Source of the DNA: CADEDH01 sp047974625
GTDB taxonomy: Bacteria > Actinomycetota > Acidimicrobiia > Acidimicrobiales > SZUA-35
NCBI GenBank assembly: GCA_047974625.1
Contig: JBKECK010000111.1
Span: forward strand, 45,211-109,210
Length of the DNA: 64,000 bases
Reading direction: 5' to 3'
The notes below the pieces were generated by a model. The model did no database searches. It was not told the origin of the DNA and worked only from the letters and a program-made list of their open reading frames with translations. The translations under genes and the position numbers were made by a program. The first letter of the stretch is position 1. Every line of letters starts with the position of its first letter. Below, one piece after another: positions 34,081-41,890 of this stretch.

Positions 34081-35567
34081 GCCCCGGCCGGGTCCGGCGT
34101 GGCGCCCAGCTCGACCAGGGCCCCCTCACAGGAGCGGACCAATACTGCCGCCGCGTCCGCCGCGTCCCGGGTGGCCAGGGGATGGTCGCCGATCCGTCGC
34201 CAGCGTTCGATCTCGGTCAGGAGGCCGGCGCGCACTGTGGCGGGGTCGGACCCCGGGGGGAGCCCGAGCCGGGCCGTGATGCTGACCCCGTCCGAGCCGA
34301 GCAGCCGTTCCACGTCGGCCCCGTCCACCCCGACGAAGGTCACCGCCCCCCGGCGGTGGTCGTTCAGGAGGCGTATCTCGGCCAGGGCGTGGGCGCCGGC
34401 CCGGATCCGTTCCGCCTCGGCCCGCAGCTCCACGGCCACCTGGTCGGGGGCGTCGGCGGCGAGCCGTTCCACCGCGATCAGGACGGACCGGGCTAGGAGC
34501 ACGTCACGACGACCGGCGAACCGTTCCAGCAGCTCCTGGCGGAGGTCCTGGATCCCGCTCTTCGACGAGAGCCGTTCGGCCAGGGCGCTGGCCGTGCCGG
34601 TCCGGCCCTGGCGGATGAGGGGTAGGGCCACCCGGATCCCGAACATGCCCAACCGGTCGAGTAGGTGGCGGCGGACCAACGGGGTCACGCCACTGGTGGC
34701 GGAATCGGCCACGAACCGGTCGGCGGAGAGCATCAGGGCGTCGATCTGCTTACGGTCTTCGCCGGCCAGAATCTCCAAGGCCTCGAACTCGTCCTGGGTC
34801 AGGGTGGCCGCCGTCTCGGCCAGCAGGCCGGCGATCGGGAGAACGGTCTGACAGAGGCGGCGGAGCCGGTCGTCGGCCCGGTAGCGGTTGGCGATACGGG
34901 CCGCCACCCGCATGGCGTCGGGCCGGCCGACGGCCACCTCGTCGGCCCGGGAGAGCACACCGATGGCGTTGACCGGGCTGGGGTGGGCCAGCTCATCGTC
35001 GTGGAACGCCTCCAGGAACGACAGGTCGTCGGCGTGCATGTGTTTCATCAGGTAGAGCACGGCGTCGGCGGCCACCGGGCGGTTGTCGTCGGGGGTGAGG
35101 AAAGCCAGGGTCCGCTCCGACACCGCCGTATTGATCGACGCCACCCCGGGCGTGTCGATCAGGGTCATGTCGGCCAGCCGCTTGGTGGGCCACTCGACGA
35201 CCATGCGGTCGATCCGGTGGGGGTCCATGCCGTCGAGGTCGATATCGAGGGCCCCGGCCTGACGGGTGAACGAGGCCCGGCGCCGGGTGCCGTCGGTCAT
35301 GTGGACGGTGACCCGGTAGGTCTGACCGTACTGGTACCAGGTGACGATCCGGGTGCACTCACCGGCATCGGTGGGCGCCAGCTGCTCACCGACCAGGGCG
35401 TTGAGCAGGGTCGACTTCCCGGCCTTGACCTTGCCCGCGATGGCCACCCGGAGCGGCTCGTTCAGGCGCTTCTCGGCCGCCCGCAGCTCCCGTTCCGCGC
35501 CCGGGCTCTGGCACAGGGTCATGGCCCGGGTCACCAGCTCCTGGACGTCCGCGGTCAGATCAGACAT
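34077..35567 (-). CDS. iniC: Dynamin-like GTPase, IniC-like
   Basis: A 496-aa dynamin-superfamily GTPase, close in length to mycobacterial IniC (about 493 aa). The P-loop is VAIAGKVKAGKSTLLNAL near residue 40, switch I includes the Thr in DAGECTRIVT, and G3 is LIDTPGVASI. The G4 position reads LSRADE instead of N/TKxD. The C-terminal ~280 residues are helical, as in dynamin stalks, with no clear membrane segment. Such GTPases remodel or repair membranes. ATG 35567 (or ATG 35573) lies within the end of iniA, so the two are translated together, and the LAL gene overlaps at the other end. Confidence 0.85.
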   Translation of the reverse strand: MSDLTADVQELVTRAMTLCQSPGAERELRAAEKRLNEPLRVAIAGKVKAGKSTLLNALVGEQLAPTDAGECTRIVTWYQYGQTYRVTVHMTDGTRRRASFTRQAGALDIDLDGMDPHRIDRMVVEWPTKRLADMTLIDTPGVASINTAVSERTLAFLTPDDNRPVAADAVLYLMKHMHADDLSFLEAFHDDELAHPSPVNAIGVLSRADEVAVGRPDAMRVAARIANRYRADDRLRRLCQTVLPIAGLLAETAATLTQDEFEALEILAGEDRKQIDALMLSADRFVADSATSGVTPLVRRHLLDRLGMFGIRVALPLIRQGRTGTASALAERLSSKSGIQDLRQELLERFAGRRDVLLARSVLIAVERLAADAPDQVAVELRAEAERIRAGAHALAEIRLLNDHRRGAVTFVGVDGADVERLLGSDGVSITARLGLPPGSDPATVRAGLLTEIERWRRIGDHPLATRDAADAAAVLVRSCEGALVELGATPDPAGA

Positions 35568-37401
35568 CGGCATCGTCTCCGATGGTGGCGGCCACCCCGT
35601 CGATCCGGGCCGACAGCCCGGCCAGACGACCCAGTTCGGCCTCGACGTCGCGCAGGCGGCCCTGGCGGTTCTGCTGGCTGGTGTTCATGGCCTGCTTGGC
35701 GGCCGCCATCGACGTGGCGATCGACCGGTTCAGCTCCTCGGCCCGCTTCTGGTAGTGGTCACGGAGCTGGCGGTGGAGCCGACGGGTCGAGTCCTTCATC
35801 CCCTTGCCGACCTCGAAGCCGGTGTCGTCCACGAACTGCCGGGCCGTCATCTTGGCCTGCTGGCGTTGCAGGGTGAGCTGGCGCTGCCGCTCGTCCTTTA
35901 CCGCCTTACGCCCCATCAGCAGGCCGATGGCCGCCGTGGCCGGGTTCAACATGGCGAGCCCGGCCATGTTGGCCACCATGCCGAACATGAGCAGGCCGCC
36001 GTAGGACCCGCGCATGGCTGTCATGGCCGTACCGCCGATGCTCAGCCGAAACGGCTCGATCTGGTTGCGTGGGTCGATGCCCTCCGCGGTGGCCAACGCC
36101 CCCGACGGGTCGAGCTGGATGATGAGGGGCGCCTCCCCGTCGTCGAAGTGCTCCCCCACCCGGATCGACAGCTCCTCGGTGCGACGGACCAGTTCGAGGT
36201 AGGTCTGGGCCAGGTCCTGGCTGACCCGGCGCCGCAGCCAGTCCTCGAACTGCTCCCAGATCTTCCCCGGTTCCGACTCGTCGAGGGCGAGGTCGGCCTC
36301 GGCCGTGGTCTGGCGGAGACGGCCCCGGAGGCGGTGGTCGAAATCGGCGGTCAAGTCGGCCACACCGTCGTTGAGGGTGACGTGCCACCGGGCCGCCTGG
36401 TTCTTCAGTTCGGCGGCGCGTTCCTTGGCCGTCTCGAACCGGGCCAGGACCTCGGCCGCCCCCTCGGGCTGGGCGAGCACCTGGCGTTCGCTCTCGAAGG
36501 TGCCTGACAGCTGCAGGACCACCGATCGCAGTTCGGCCACCGCGCCCTCGACGGTGCGGGTGGCCACGCCCCGGGCCGCGGCCCGGACGAACTCGATGAG
36601 CTGGGGGTATCCAGATTCGAGATTCAGGGTCCGGTCGTTGGACTCGATCGCCTTGTGGCGCAGGGTGGCCGAGGCGACCATCTGCGGCACGGCGTCTCCG
36701 AGCACTCGGAGGTGGCCGGCGTTGAGGTCCCGGATCTTCTCCCAGTCCGGGTAGAAGTCCGGCTTGGTCAGAACGAACGCACAGTTGGGGCATACCTCGG
36801 CCGCGGCGGTCATGAAATCGAGCTCGGCCCGGGTCAGCTCCTGGGAGGCATCGGAGACGAAGAGCACCACGTCGGCGGTGGGCAGGGTGGCCATCGTGGC
36901 TGCGGTGTGGGGCGAGCTCAGACCCCCGACGCCGGGGGTGTCCACCAGGACGATGCCGTCGGCCAGCAGGGCCCGGGGCAGACCGATCTCCACGGCCAGG
37001 ATCCCGCGCTCGTTACTCGGGTTCCCCAGCTCCGAGGCGTAGACGGGCACCGCGTCGAACTCGATCTTCTCCACCCGGTCCTCGTCAGACCCCGGCCCCG
37101 CCTTGGGGTCGACCGGGCGGACCAGGACGGCGTTCGGCTCCGCCGAGTAGCGGATCAGGGTGGGTACCGAGGTGGCCACGTCGTCGTCCACCGGACACAC
37201 CGGGGCGTTGAGCAGGGCGTTGACCAGCGAGCTTTTGCCCTGCTTGAACTCTCCCACCACCATGACCCGGACGTTCGGGTCCTCGACCCGTGCCCGGGTC
37301 GCCTCGATGCGGGCCGCCAGATCTTCCCGGCCGTACGCATTGGCCGCCTGTATGGCGATACCGGCCACCTCGACCGTGGCCTCTCGCATCTTGTCTCGCA
37401 T
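35560..37401 (-). CDS. iniA: Dynamin-like GTPase, IniA-like
   Basis: A 613-aa dynamin-like GTPase matching mycobacterial IniA (about 640 aa) in size and order. The P-loop is VVGEFKQGKSSLVNALL near residue 47, switch I has DDDVATSVPT, G3 is LVDTPGVGGLSSPH and G4 is VLTKPD. The middle and end are helical coiled coil. Around residues 455-500 a Gly/Ala/Met-rich hydrophobic stretch (LLMFGMVANMAGLAML) fits the membrane-inserting paddle. In mycobacteria IniA acts in membrane fission and tolerance to wall-targeting drugs. It is preceded by a 266-bp gap with the iniB terminator and overlaps iniC. Confidence 0.88.
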   Translation of the reverse strand: MRDKMREATVEVAGIAIQAANAYGREDLAARIEATRARVEDPNVRVMVVGEFKQGKSSLVNALLNAPVCPVDDDVATSVPTLIRYSAEPNAVLVRPVDPKAGPGSDEDRVEKIEFDAVPVYASELGNPSNERGILAVEIGLPRALLADGIVLVDTPGVGGLSSPHTAATMATLPTADVVLFVSDASQELTRAELDFMTAAAEVCPNCAFVLTKPDFYPDWEKIRDLNAGHLRVLGDAVPQMVASATLRHKAIESNDRTLNLESGYPQLIEFVRAAARGVATRTVEGAVAELRSVVLQLSGTFESERQVLAQPEGAAEVLARFETAKERAAELKNQAARWHVTLNDGVADLTADFDHRLRGRLRQTTAEADLALDESEPGKIWEQFEDWLRRRVSQDLAQTYLELVRRTEELSIRVGEHFDDGEAPLIIQLDPSGALATAEGIDPRNQIEPFRLSIGGTAMTAMRGSYGGLLMFGMVANMAGLAMLNPATAAIGLLMGRKAVKDERQRQLTLQRQQAKMTARQFVDDTGFEVGKGMKDSTRRLHRQLRDHYQKRAEELNRSIATSMAAAKQAMNTSQQNRQGRLRDVEAELGRLAGLSARIDGVAATIGDDADV

Positions 37402-37618
37402 CGCGTCCCTCCCCCGGTCTGCGGTCTTGGCACCCGCAACAACCGGCGATGCCCCACAGTCTGGCCGTTGCGAGGCAACGACGTTCGTCAGCCATCATCA
37501 AGGCATGTCACTGCTTCGTCACGGGGCAAAACCCCTCTAACCGCCATATGGCCACGTCACCGGGTATGAGCCGGAATGGGAAATCGATCACCAAACCCGA
37601 CCTGGGCAAAACGCCCAA

Positions 37619-37650
37619 CGGGAGGGCCCGACACGAGCCGGACCCTCCCG
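37619..37650 (-). terminator. Hairpin after iniB-like gene
   Basis: CGGGAGGG (37619-37626) pairs with CCCTCCCG (37643-37650), and inner CCG/CGG bases add to the stem. It lies 18 nt past the iniB stop. On the minus strand it is followed by GTTGGGCGTTTTGCCC, which can form a second short hairpin with a T-rich loop. It would partly insulate iniB from iniA. Confidence 0.5.
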
Positions 37651-37667
37651 AGGCAACACCGTTGCGA

Positions 37668-39110
37668 TCAATCGGTGGGCATCATGTCCCCGGCATCGTC
37701 GTCGACGGGGCTGTCGACGTCGGCCAGAGCGGCCGCACCGTGGACGGCGCCGTGGTGGACGTCGATGCTCGAGTTGACGTCGGTGTCGGTGTCCGACCAG
37801 TTCGACGAGGCGTCCTCGAAGGAGTGGTCGTCGTCGTAGTACGAGGAGTTGTCCGTCGCCGAGTTGTCGGTCCAGGAGTGATCCGAGTTGTCGGAATTGT
37901 CCGAGTTGTCGGAGTTGTCGGAGTTGTCGGAGTTGTCCGTCGCCGAGTTGTCGGAGTTGTCCGTCCAGGAGTTGTCGGTCCAGGAGTGATCCGAGTTGTC
38001 CGAGTTGTCGGAGTTGTCCGAGTTGTCCGAGTTGTCGGAGTTGTCGGTCGTCGAGTTGTCGACCCAGGCCGAGTTCCCGGCACCGTTGGCCAGGGCCCCG
38101 CTGTTGTCGCCACCCACGAACGAGTTCGTGTTGCCCTCACCGGCCACCGAGCCGGCGCCGAAGGCGTTGCCGTCACCGGTGTTGTTGCCCTCGCCGACGG
38201 CATTCTCGTCGCCGACGATGTTGCCGTCGCCGGTCACGTTGCCGTTGCCGACGAAGCTGCCGTCGCCGGTGGCGTTGCCGTCGCCGGTGACCGCGTCACC
38301 CGAGCCGAAGGCCTGGGCGTTGCCGTCGCCGAGCACGTTGTCGTCGTTGCCGTTGCCGACGAGGTTGCCGTCGTTGTCGTCACCGAGAATGTTGCCGCTG
38401 GAGCCGAGCAGGCTGGTGGTCTCGTTGCCGTCACCGATCACGGCCGAGCCGTCGACGTCGCCGACGATGCCCTCGTTGCCGCCGGTCACGACCGAGCCGC
38501 TGATCTCGTCGGCGACCACAGCGTCCTGACCGATGACGGTGCTGTCGAAGTCCTGGCTGACGTCGCCACCGGCCATGATCATCTGGTGGACCGAAGCGTC
38601 GGTGATGGTGTCGTTGTCCTCGAAGACGTCCCGGTCGTCGACGGAGGTGTTGTTCACCGTCGAGTTGTGGTTCGTGATACTGCTCACGTACATGATGTGC
38701 TGGACCGCGGTGTCAAGCTCGCTGAAGCCGTCGACCGGATCGAGGGGCGGGGGCGGCGGGGTGTGGTGACCCGAGCCACCACCGTGGCCGGAACCACCGC
38801 CGTGACCCGAACCGCCGGAGGCGCCCGCCGAGACGGAACCGCCGGTGGAGGCCACGCCGATGCTCGAGCCGTTGAAGCTCTGATCGACGTGATTGCCGCC
38901 GGTGTAGGCCTCCAGGGCCGAGGCGTCGCTGGCGTCGAAGACGTCGCCCTCGTCGTACATGAGGCTGACGGCCTCACGGACGTCGTAGGAGGTCACTTCC
39001 TCGTAGCCACCCTCAACCAGCTGCCGGGTGACGGTATCGGCGTCGAGGGTCGCCTCGCCCGACTCGAACATGTCGGCGAGGAATACGAAGAACTCTTGAA
39101 GCATGGACAC
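37668..39110 (-). CDS. iniB: IniB-like acidic repeat protein
   Basis: A 480-aa protein, almost the length of mycobacterial IniB (479 aa). Residues 1-55 (MLQEFFVFLADMFESG onward) form a small conserved helical domain like the IniB N-terminus, with no signal peptide. Then come a Gly/Ser/His stretch and TPPPPPLDP. A region of GDGN-type repeats (about 38080-38520) could fold as a beta-helix. A run of D-N-S triplets (about 37846-38060) follows, and then an acidic tail. The start GTG 39110 has an AAGGGAG site with 6-nt spacing; ATG 39104 is two codons later. It is divergent from the membrane Hsp70 and precedes iniA-iniC-LAL. Confidence 0.75.
   Translation of the reverse strand: MSMLQEFFVFLADMFESGEATLDADTVTRQLVEGGYEEVTSYDVREAVSLMYDEGDVFDASDASALEAYTGGNHVDQSFNGSSIGVASTGGSVSAGASGGSGHGGGSGHGGGSGHHTPPPPPLDPVDGFSELDTAVQHIMYVSSITNHNSTVNNTSVDDRDVFEDNDTITDASVHQMIMAGGDVSQDFDSTVIGQDAVVADEISGSVVTGGNEGIVGDVDGSAVIGDGNETTSLLGSSGNILGDDNDGNLVGNGNDDNVLGDGNAQAFGSGDAVTGDGNATGDGSFVGNGNVTGDGNIVGDENAVGEGNNTGDGNAFGAGSVAGEGNTNSFVGGDNSGALANGAGNSAWVDNSTTDNSDNSDNSDNSDNSDNSDHSWTDNSWTDNSDNSATDNSDNSDNSDNSDNSDNSDHSWTDNSATDNSSYYDDDHSFEDASSNWSDTDTDVNSSIDVHHGAVHGAAALADVDSPVDDDAGDMMPTD
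37846..38060. repeat. 9-nt tandem repeats coding for Asp-Asn-Ser triplets
   Basis: CCGAGTTGT-type 9-mers (TCGGAGTTG in other phase) recur about 16 times, interrupted twice by a longer unit containing GTCCAGGAGTGATC that encodes DHSWTDNS. All changes keep the frame. Confidence 0.85.
38080..38520. repeat. Degenerate repeats coding for [I/V]-x-G-D-G-N units
   Basis: GTTGCCGTCGCC and close variants recur through this stretch and code for GDGN motifs spaced 6-12 residues apart (for example TGDGNIVGDENAVGEGNN). Regular hydrophobic-G-D-G-N spacing suggests a repeat fold, perhaps metal binding. Confidence 0.75.
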
Positions 39111-39219
39111 AGGGAACTCCCTTCTCCAGGTCAATCGGCAGGTCCGACCGACCCCCGTCGTCTCCACGACGGCTTCCATGCGCCAACTGAACACCAGGGG
39201 CCACCCCGGGTTCATGAGT

Positions 39220-39251
39220 AGGCGATACCCATTTTGGCCCTAGGTATGCCT
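39220..39251. promoter_or_regulatory. Imperfect inverted repeat between iniB and hsp70
   Basis: AGGCGATACC at 39220-39229 and GGTATGCCT at 39243-39251 are inverted copies differing by one extra G, around a 13-nt AT-richer centre (CATTTTGGCCCTA). It lies in the middle of the 189-bp divergent gap and could be an operator for both directions, perhaps for the LAL regulator. The latter is inference. Confidence 0.4.
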
Positions 39252-39299
39252 GAATGTTCACAGATGTATCACACGCACGACTCGACGATCGGTAACGGT

Positions 39300-41804
39300 A
39301 TGGAGACGAGCGCCCGCGCGTACGACCTCGGGATCGACCTCGGCACGACCTACGTGGCAGCCGGCGTCCTCGAGCACGGTCGACCCCATATCATAACGTT
39401 GGGTGATCGTTCGGCCGTGGAGCCTTCGGTGCTCTATTTCCGGGAGGACGGCGAGATCCTCACCGGCGAAGCCGCCCGTCGGCGGGGCCTGGCCGATCCG
39501 ACTCGGGTGGTACGGGAGTTCAAGCGGCGGATCGGCGACACCACCCCCGTGATCGTGGCCGGGTCGCCGCACCCGGTCGACGCCCTGATGGCGGAACTGC
39601 TCCGCGTCGTCTACCGCACCGTGGTGCAGCGACAGGGGGCGAGGCCCCGGTCGGTCACCCTGACCCACCCGGCGAACTGGGGGCCGTACAAGATCGAGGT
39701 GCTGGAACGAGCCGTTCGGCTCGCCGGGATCGCCAATGTGGCCATGCTGGCCGAGCCGGTGGCCGCAGCCATCCACTTCGCGGCCGCCGAACGGCTCGCC
39801 CCGGACCAGGCGGTTGCCGTGTACGACCTCGGCGGGGGCACGTTCGACGCCGCCGTCCTACGCAAGACCGCCGACGGGTTCGCCGTGCTGGGTGAGGCCG
39901 AGGGGATCGAGCGACTCGGCGGGGTCGACTTCGACGAGGCGGTCTTCCAGCATGTGCTCCGCTTCTGCTCCGAAGAGCTGGCGGCACTCGATCCGAACGA
40001 CCCAGACGCCATCCAGGCCCTTTCCCAACTCCGCCGGGAGTGTGTGGAGGCCAAGGAGGTACTCTCCACCGACACCGAGGTGACCGTCCCAGTGGTCCTG
40101 CCGAGCCGGCGCACCGAGGTCCGGCTGACCCGGGCGGAGTTCGAGGCCATGATCCGGCCCCTCCTGCAGCAGTCCGTCGAAGCGCTTCGCCGGGCGGTCC
40201 AGTCCGCCGGGATCACCCCCGCCGAGCTGTCGGCGGTGCTCTTGGTGGGCGGGTCGTCCCGGATCCCGCTCATCGCCGAGATGGTGGGGGCGGGACTGGG
40301 CCGGCCGATCGCCGTCGACCGCCACCCGAAACACACCGTGGCCCTGGGCGCCGCCATCTGGGCCGGACGACTCCAGCAGAACGAGCCACCGGCCCAGGTC
40401 GGCGGCTGGTTCCGGGCTGAACCAACCAGCACCGTGCCGGTCACGCCCTCGCCGTCCTCATCCCTCCCGGCCCGCCGGATCCCACCCTCACCCGACCCTG
40501 GTGATGCGCAGGTCCCGCCCGGGGGTGCCGCAGCCACGGTCGCTCCCCCCGCCCAACCGGCCCAGGCCAACTCACCCGCCGCCGACAGACCGGCCAGGCC
40601 CACCTCGCCGATCGCCGTCCCACCGGCCGTCGGCGCCCCCCGGAGCGGGGAAGGGGCCGCCCGACCGCCCACCGGTGGCTTCAGCGTGTTCGGTTCGCCG
40701 GTGGCCCCACCCGGTCCTACACCGGGCCCCCGGCGGGAGCCACTCCTTCCGGGCGAGCCGGCCTCAGACCCCGAACCCCTGATGGCCGACCGGTCGGCCT
40801 TGAGGCGCGAGCCCCTCCTGGAGGCCGGACCGGCCCGACCCGACCCGGGGTCCGTACCCCGGACCGGCCCGGTACTCGAGAGTGGCGCCGCCGAGGCCGC
40901 GCTCCGCCCGGGCGGCGGGGTGCGCATGCCGGACGATCGGCGTTCGGCCCGCAGCCGGGGGGACGGGCCGAAACCCGAGAGCGCGGCTTCGCGGCGTACC
41001 GAGGTCCTCCCCGCCCAGAGGCCGACACCGGCCACCCCCCTGTTGTCGGGCGACGTCGCCGGCCCGGCCGGGTCCCCACCGGGTGTCCGGGTCACCGTGA
41101 AGGACAGCCACGAGCCCGAGCCCGACGATCGGCTGAGGTTCGTGCCCGAACCGCCGTCCACCTCGCCCCGGCTTCTCATCCTGGTGGGTCTGGCCGTGGT
41201 CGGTGTGTTGGCCCTCGGCGGTGCGGTGTGGGCCCTGAATCGTCCTGGGTCGGAGCCGGACGCCGACGGATCGACGGACGTCTCTACCGGGGCCACGGTC
41301 ATCGCCGGCACCGAGACCGAGGAGCCGGCCGGTCCGACCACGCCCGGTCAGGCCTCCGTCGGCGATCCCGGCCTCCCCACGGAGGCCCCAGCCGACGCCG
41401 AGGACCCGTCCTCGGACGATGGGGACCGGCCGGCCACCACCGGCCGGTCGTCGGCATCGGCGGCGTCCCGCTCCGAGGGCTCGGGGGCCTCGGCCACCAC
41501 CCGGGCTCCCGCCTCGTCGACCGCGACCACCTCTCCATCGACCGCCGCCCCGACCACGACCCCATCCAGCTCGACCACCACGACCACGACGCCGTCCACC
41601 AGCACGACCCAACCGTCGACGTCGTCCACCAGCTCCTCGACCACCAGCACCTCGACGAGCACGACCTCGACGACGATGCCGACGTCCACCTCCTCGTCGA
41701 GCGAGCCGACCTCCAGCTCCACCGGGGGATCCGAACCCATCGACGCCTCGGCCCCGGCGACGGAGACGTGGGGCCCGATCGGCCCTCTGCTCCGAACCGT
41801 CTGA
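39300..41804 (+). CDS. Membrane-anchored Hsp70-type ATPase with Ser/Thr stalk
   Basis: An 834-aa protein. Residues 1-~375 are a complete Hsp70/actin-fold ATPase: GIDLGTTYVAAGV (phosphate 1), AVYDLGGGTFDAAVL (phosphate 2) and VLLVGGSSRIPLI (adenosine). No beta-sheet substrate-binding domain follows. Instead there are ~240 residues of Pro/Arg/Gly-rich linker, a membrane segment at ~624-644 (LILVGLAVVGVLALGGAVWAL) and an outer ~190-residue Ser/Thr-rich stalk. The ATPase therefore sits inside and the stalk outside. ATG 39300 is chosen because the ATPase fold begins nine codons later; three earlier in-frame starts exist. It is divergent from iniB, and a link with the Ini GTPases is likely. Confidence 0.85.
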   Translation: METSARAYDLGIDLGTTYVAAGVLEHGRPHIITLGDRSAVEPSVLYFREDGEILTGEAARRRGLADPTRVVREFKRRIGDTTPVIVAGSPHPVDALMAELLRVVYRTVVQRQGARPRSVTLTHPANWGPYKIEVLERAVRLAGIANVAMLAEPVAAAIHFAAAERLAPDQAVAVYDLGGGTFDAAVLRKTADGFAVLGEAEGIERLGGVDFDEAVFQHVLRFCSEELAALDPNDPDAIQALSQLRRECVEAKEVLSTDTEVTVPVVLPSRRTEVRLTRAEFEAMIRPLLQQSVEALRRAVQSAGITPAELSAVLLVGGSSRIPLIAEMVGAGLGRPIAVDRHPKHTVALGAAIWAGRLQQNEPPAQVGGWFRAEPTSTVPVTPSPSSSLPARRIPPSPDPGDAQVPPGGAAATVAPPAQPAQANSPAADRPARPTSPIAVPPAVGAPRSGEGAARPPTGGFSVFGSPVAPPGPTPGPRREPLLPGEPASDPEPLMADRSALRREPLLEAGPARPDPGSVPRTGPVLESGAAEAALRPGGGVRMPDDRRSARSRGDGPKPESAASRRTEVLPAQRPTPATPLLSGDVAGPAGSPPGVRVTVKDSHEPEPDDRLRFVPEPPSTSPRLLILVGLAVVGVLALGGAVWALNRPGSEPDADGSTDVSTGATVIAGTETEEPAGPTTPGQASVGDPGLPTEAPADAEDPSSDDGDRPATTGRSSASAASRSEGSGASATTRAPASSTATTSPSTAAPTTTPSSSTTTTTTPSTSTTQPSTSSTSSSTTSTSTSTTSTTMPTSTSSSSEPTSSSTGGSEPIDASAPATETWGPIGPLLRTV

Positions 41805-41890
41805 ACCTGACCGGAGTCCTCCGTCACGGGGCGACGACGGGGCGTCGGCCGTGAAACGGCGGAGAACCGGGTCGGGCCCGGGCCGGCAGA

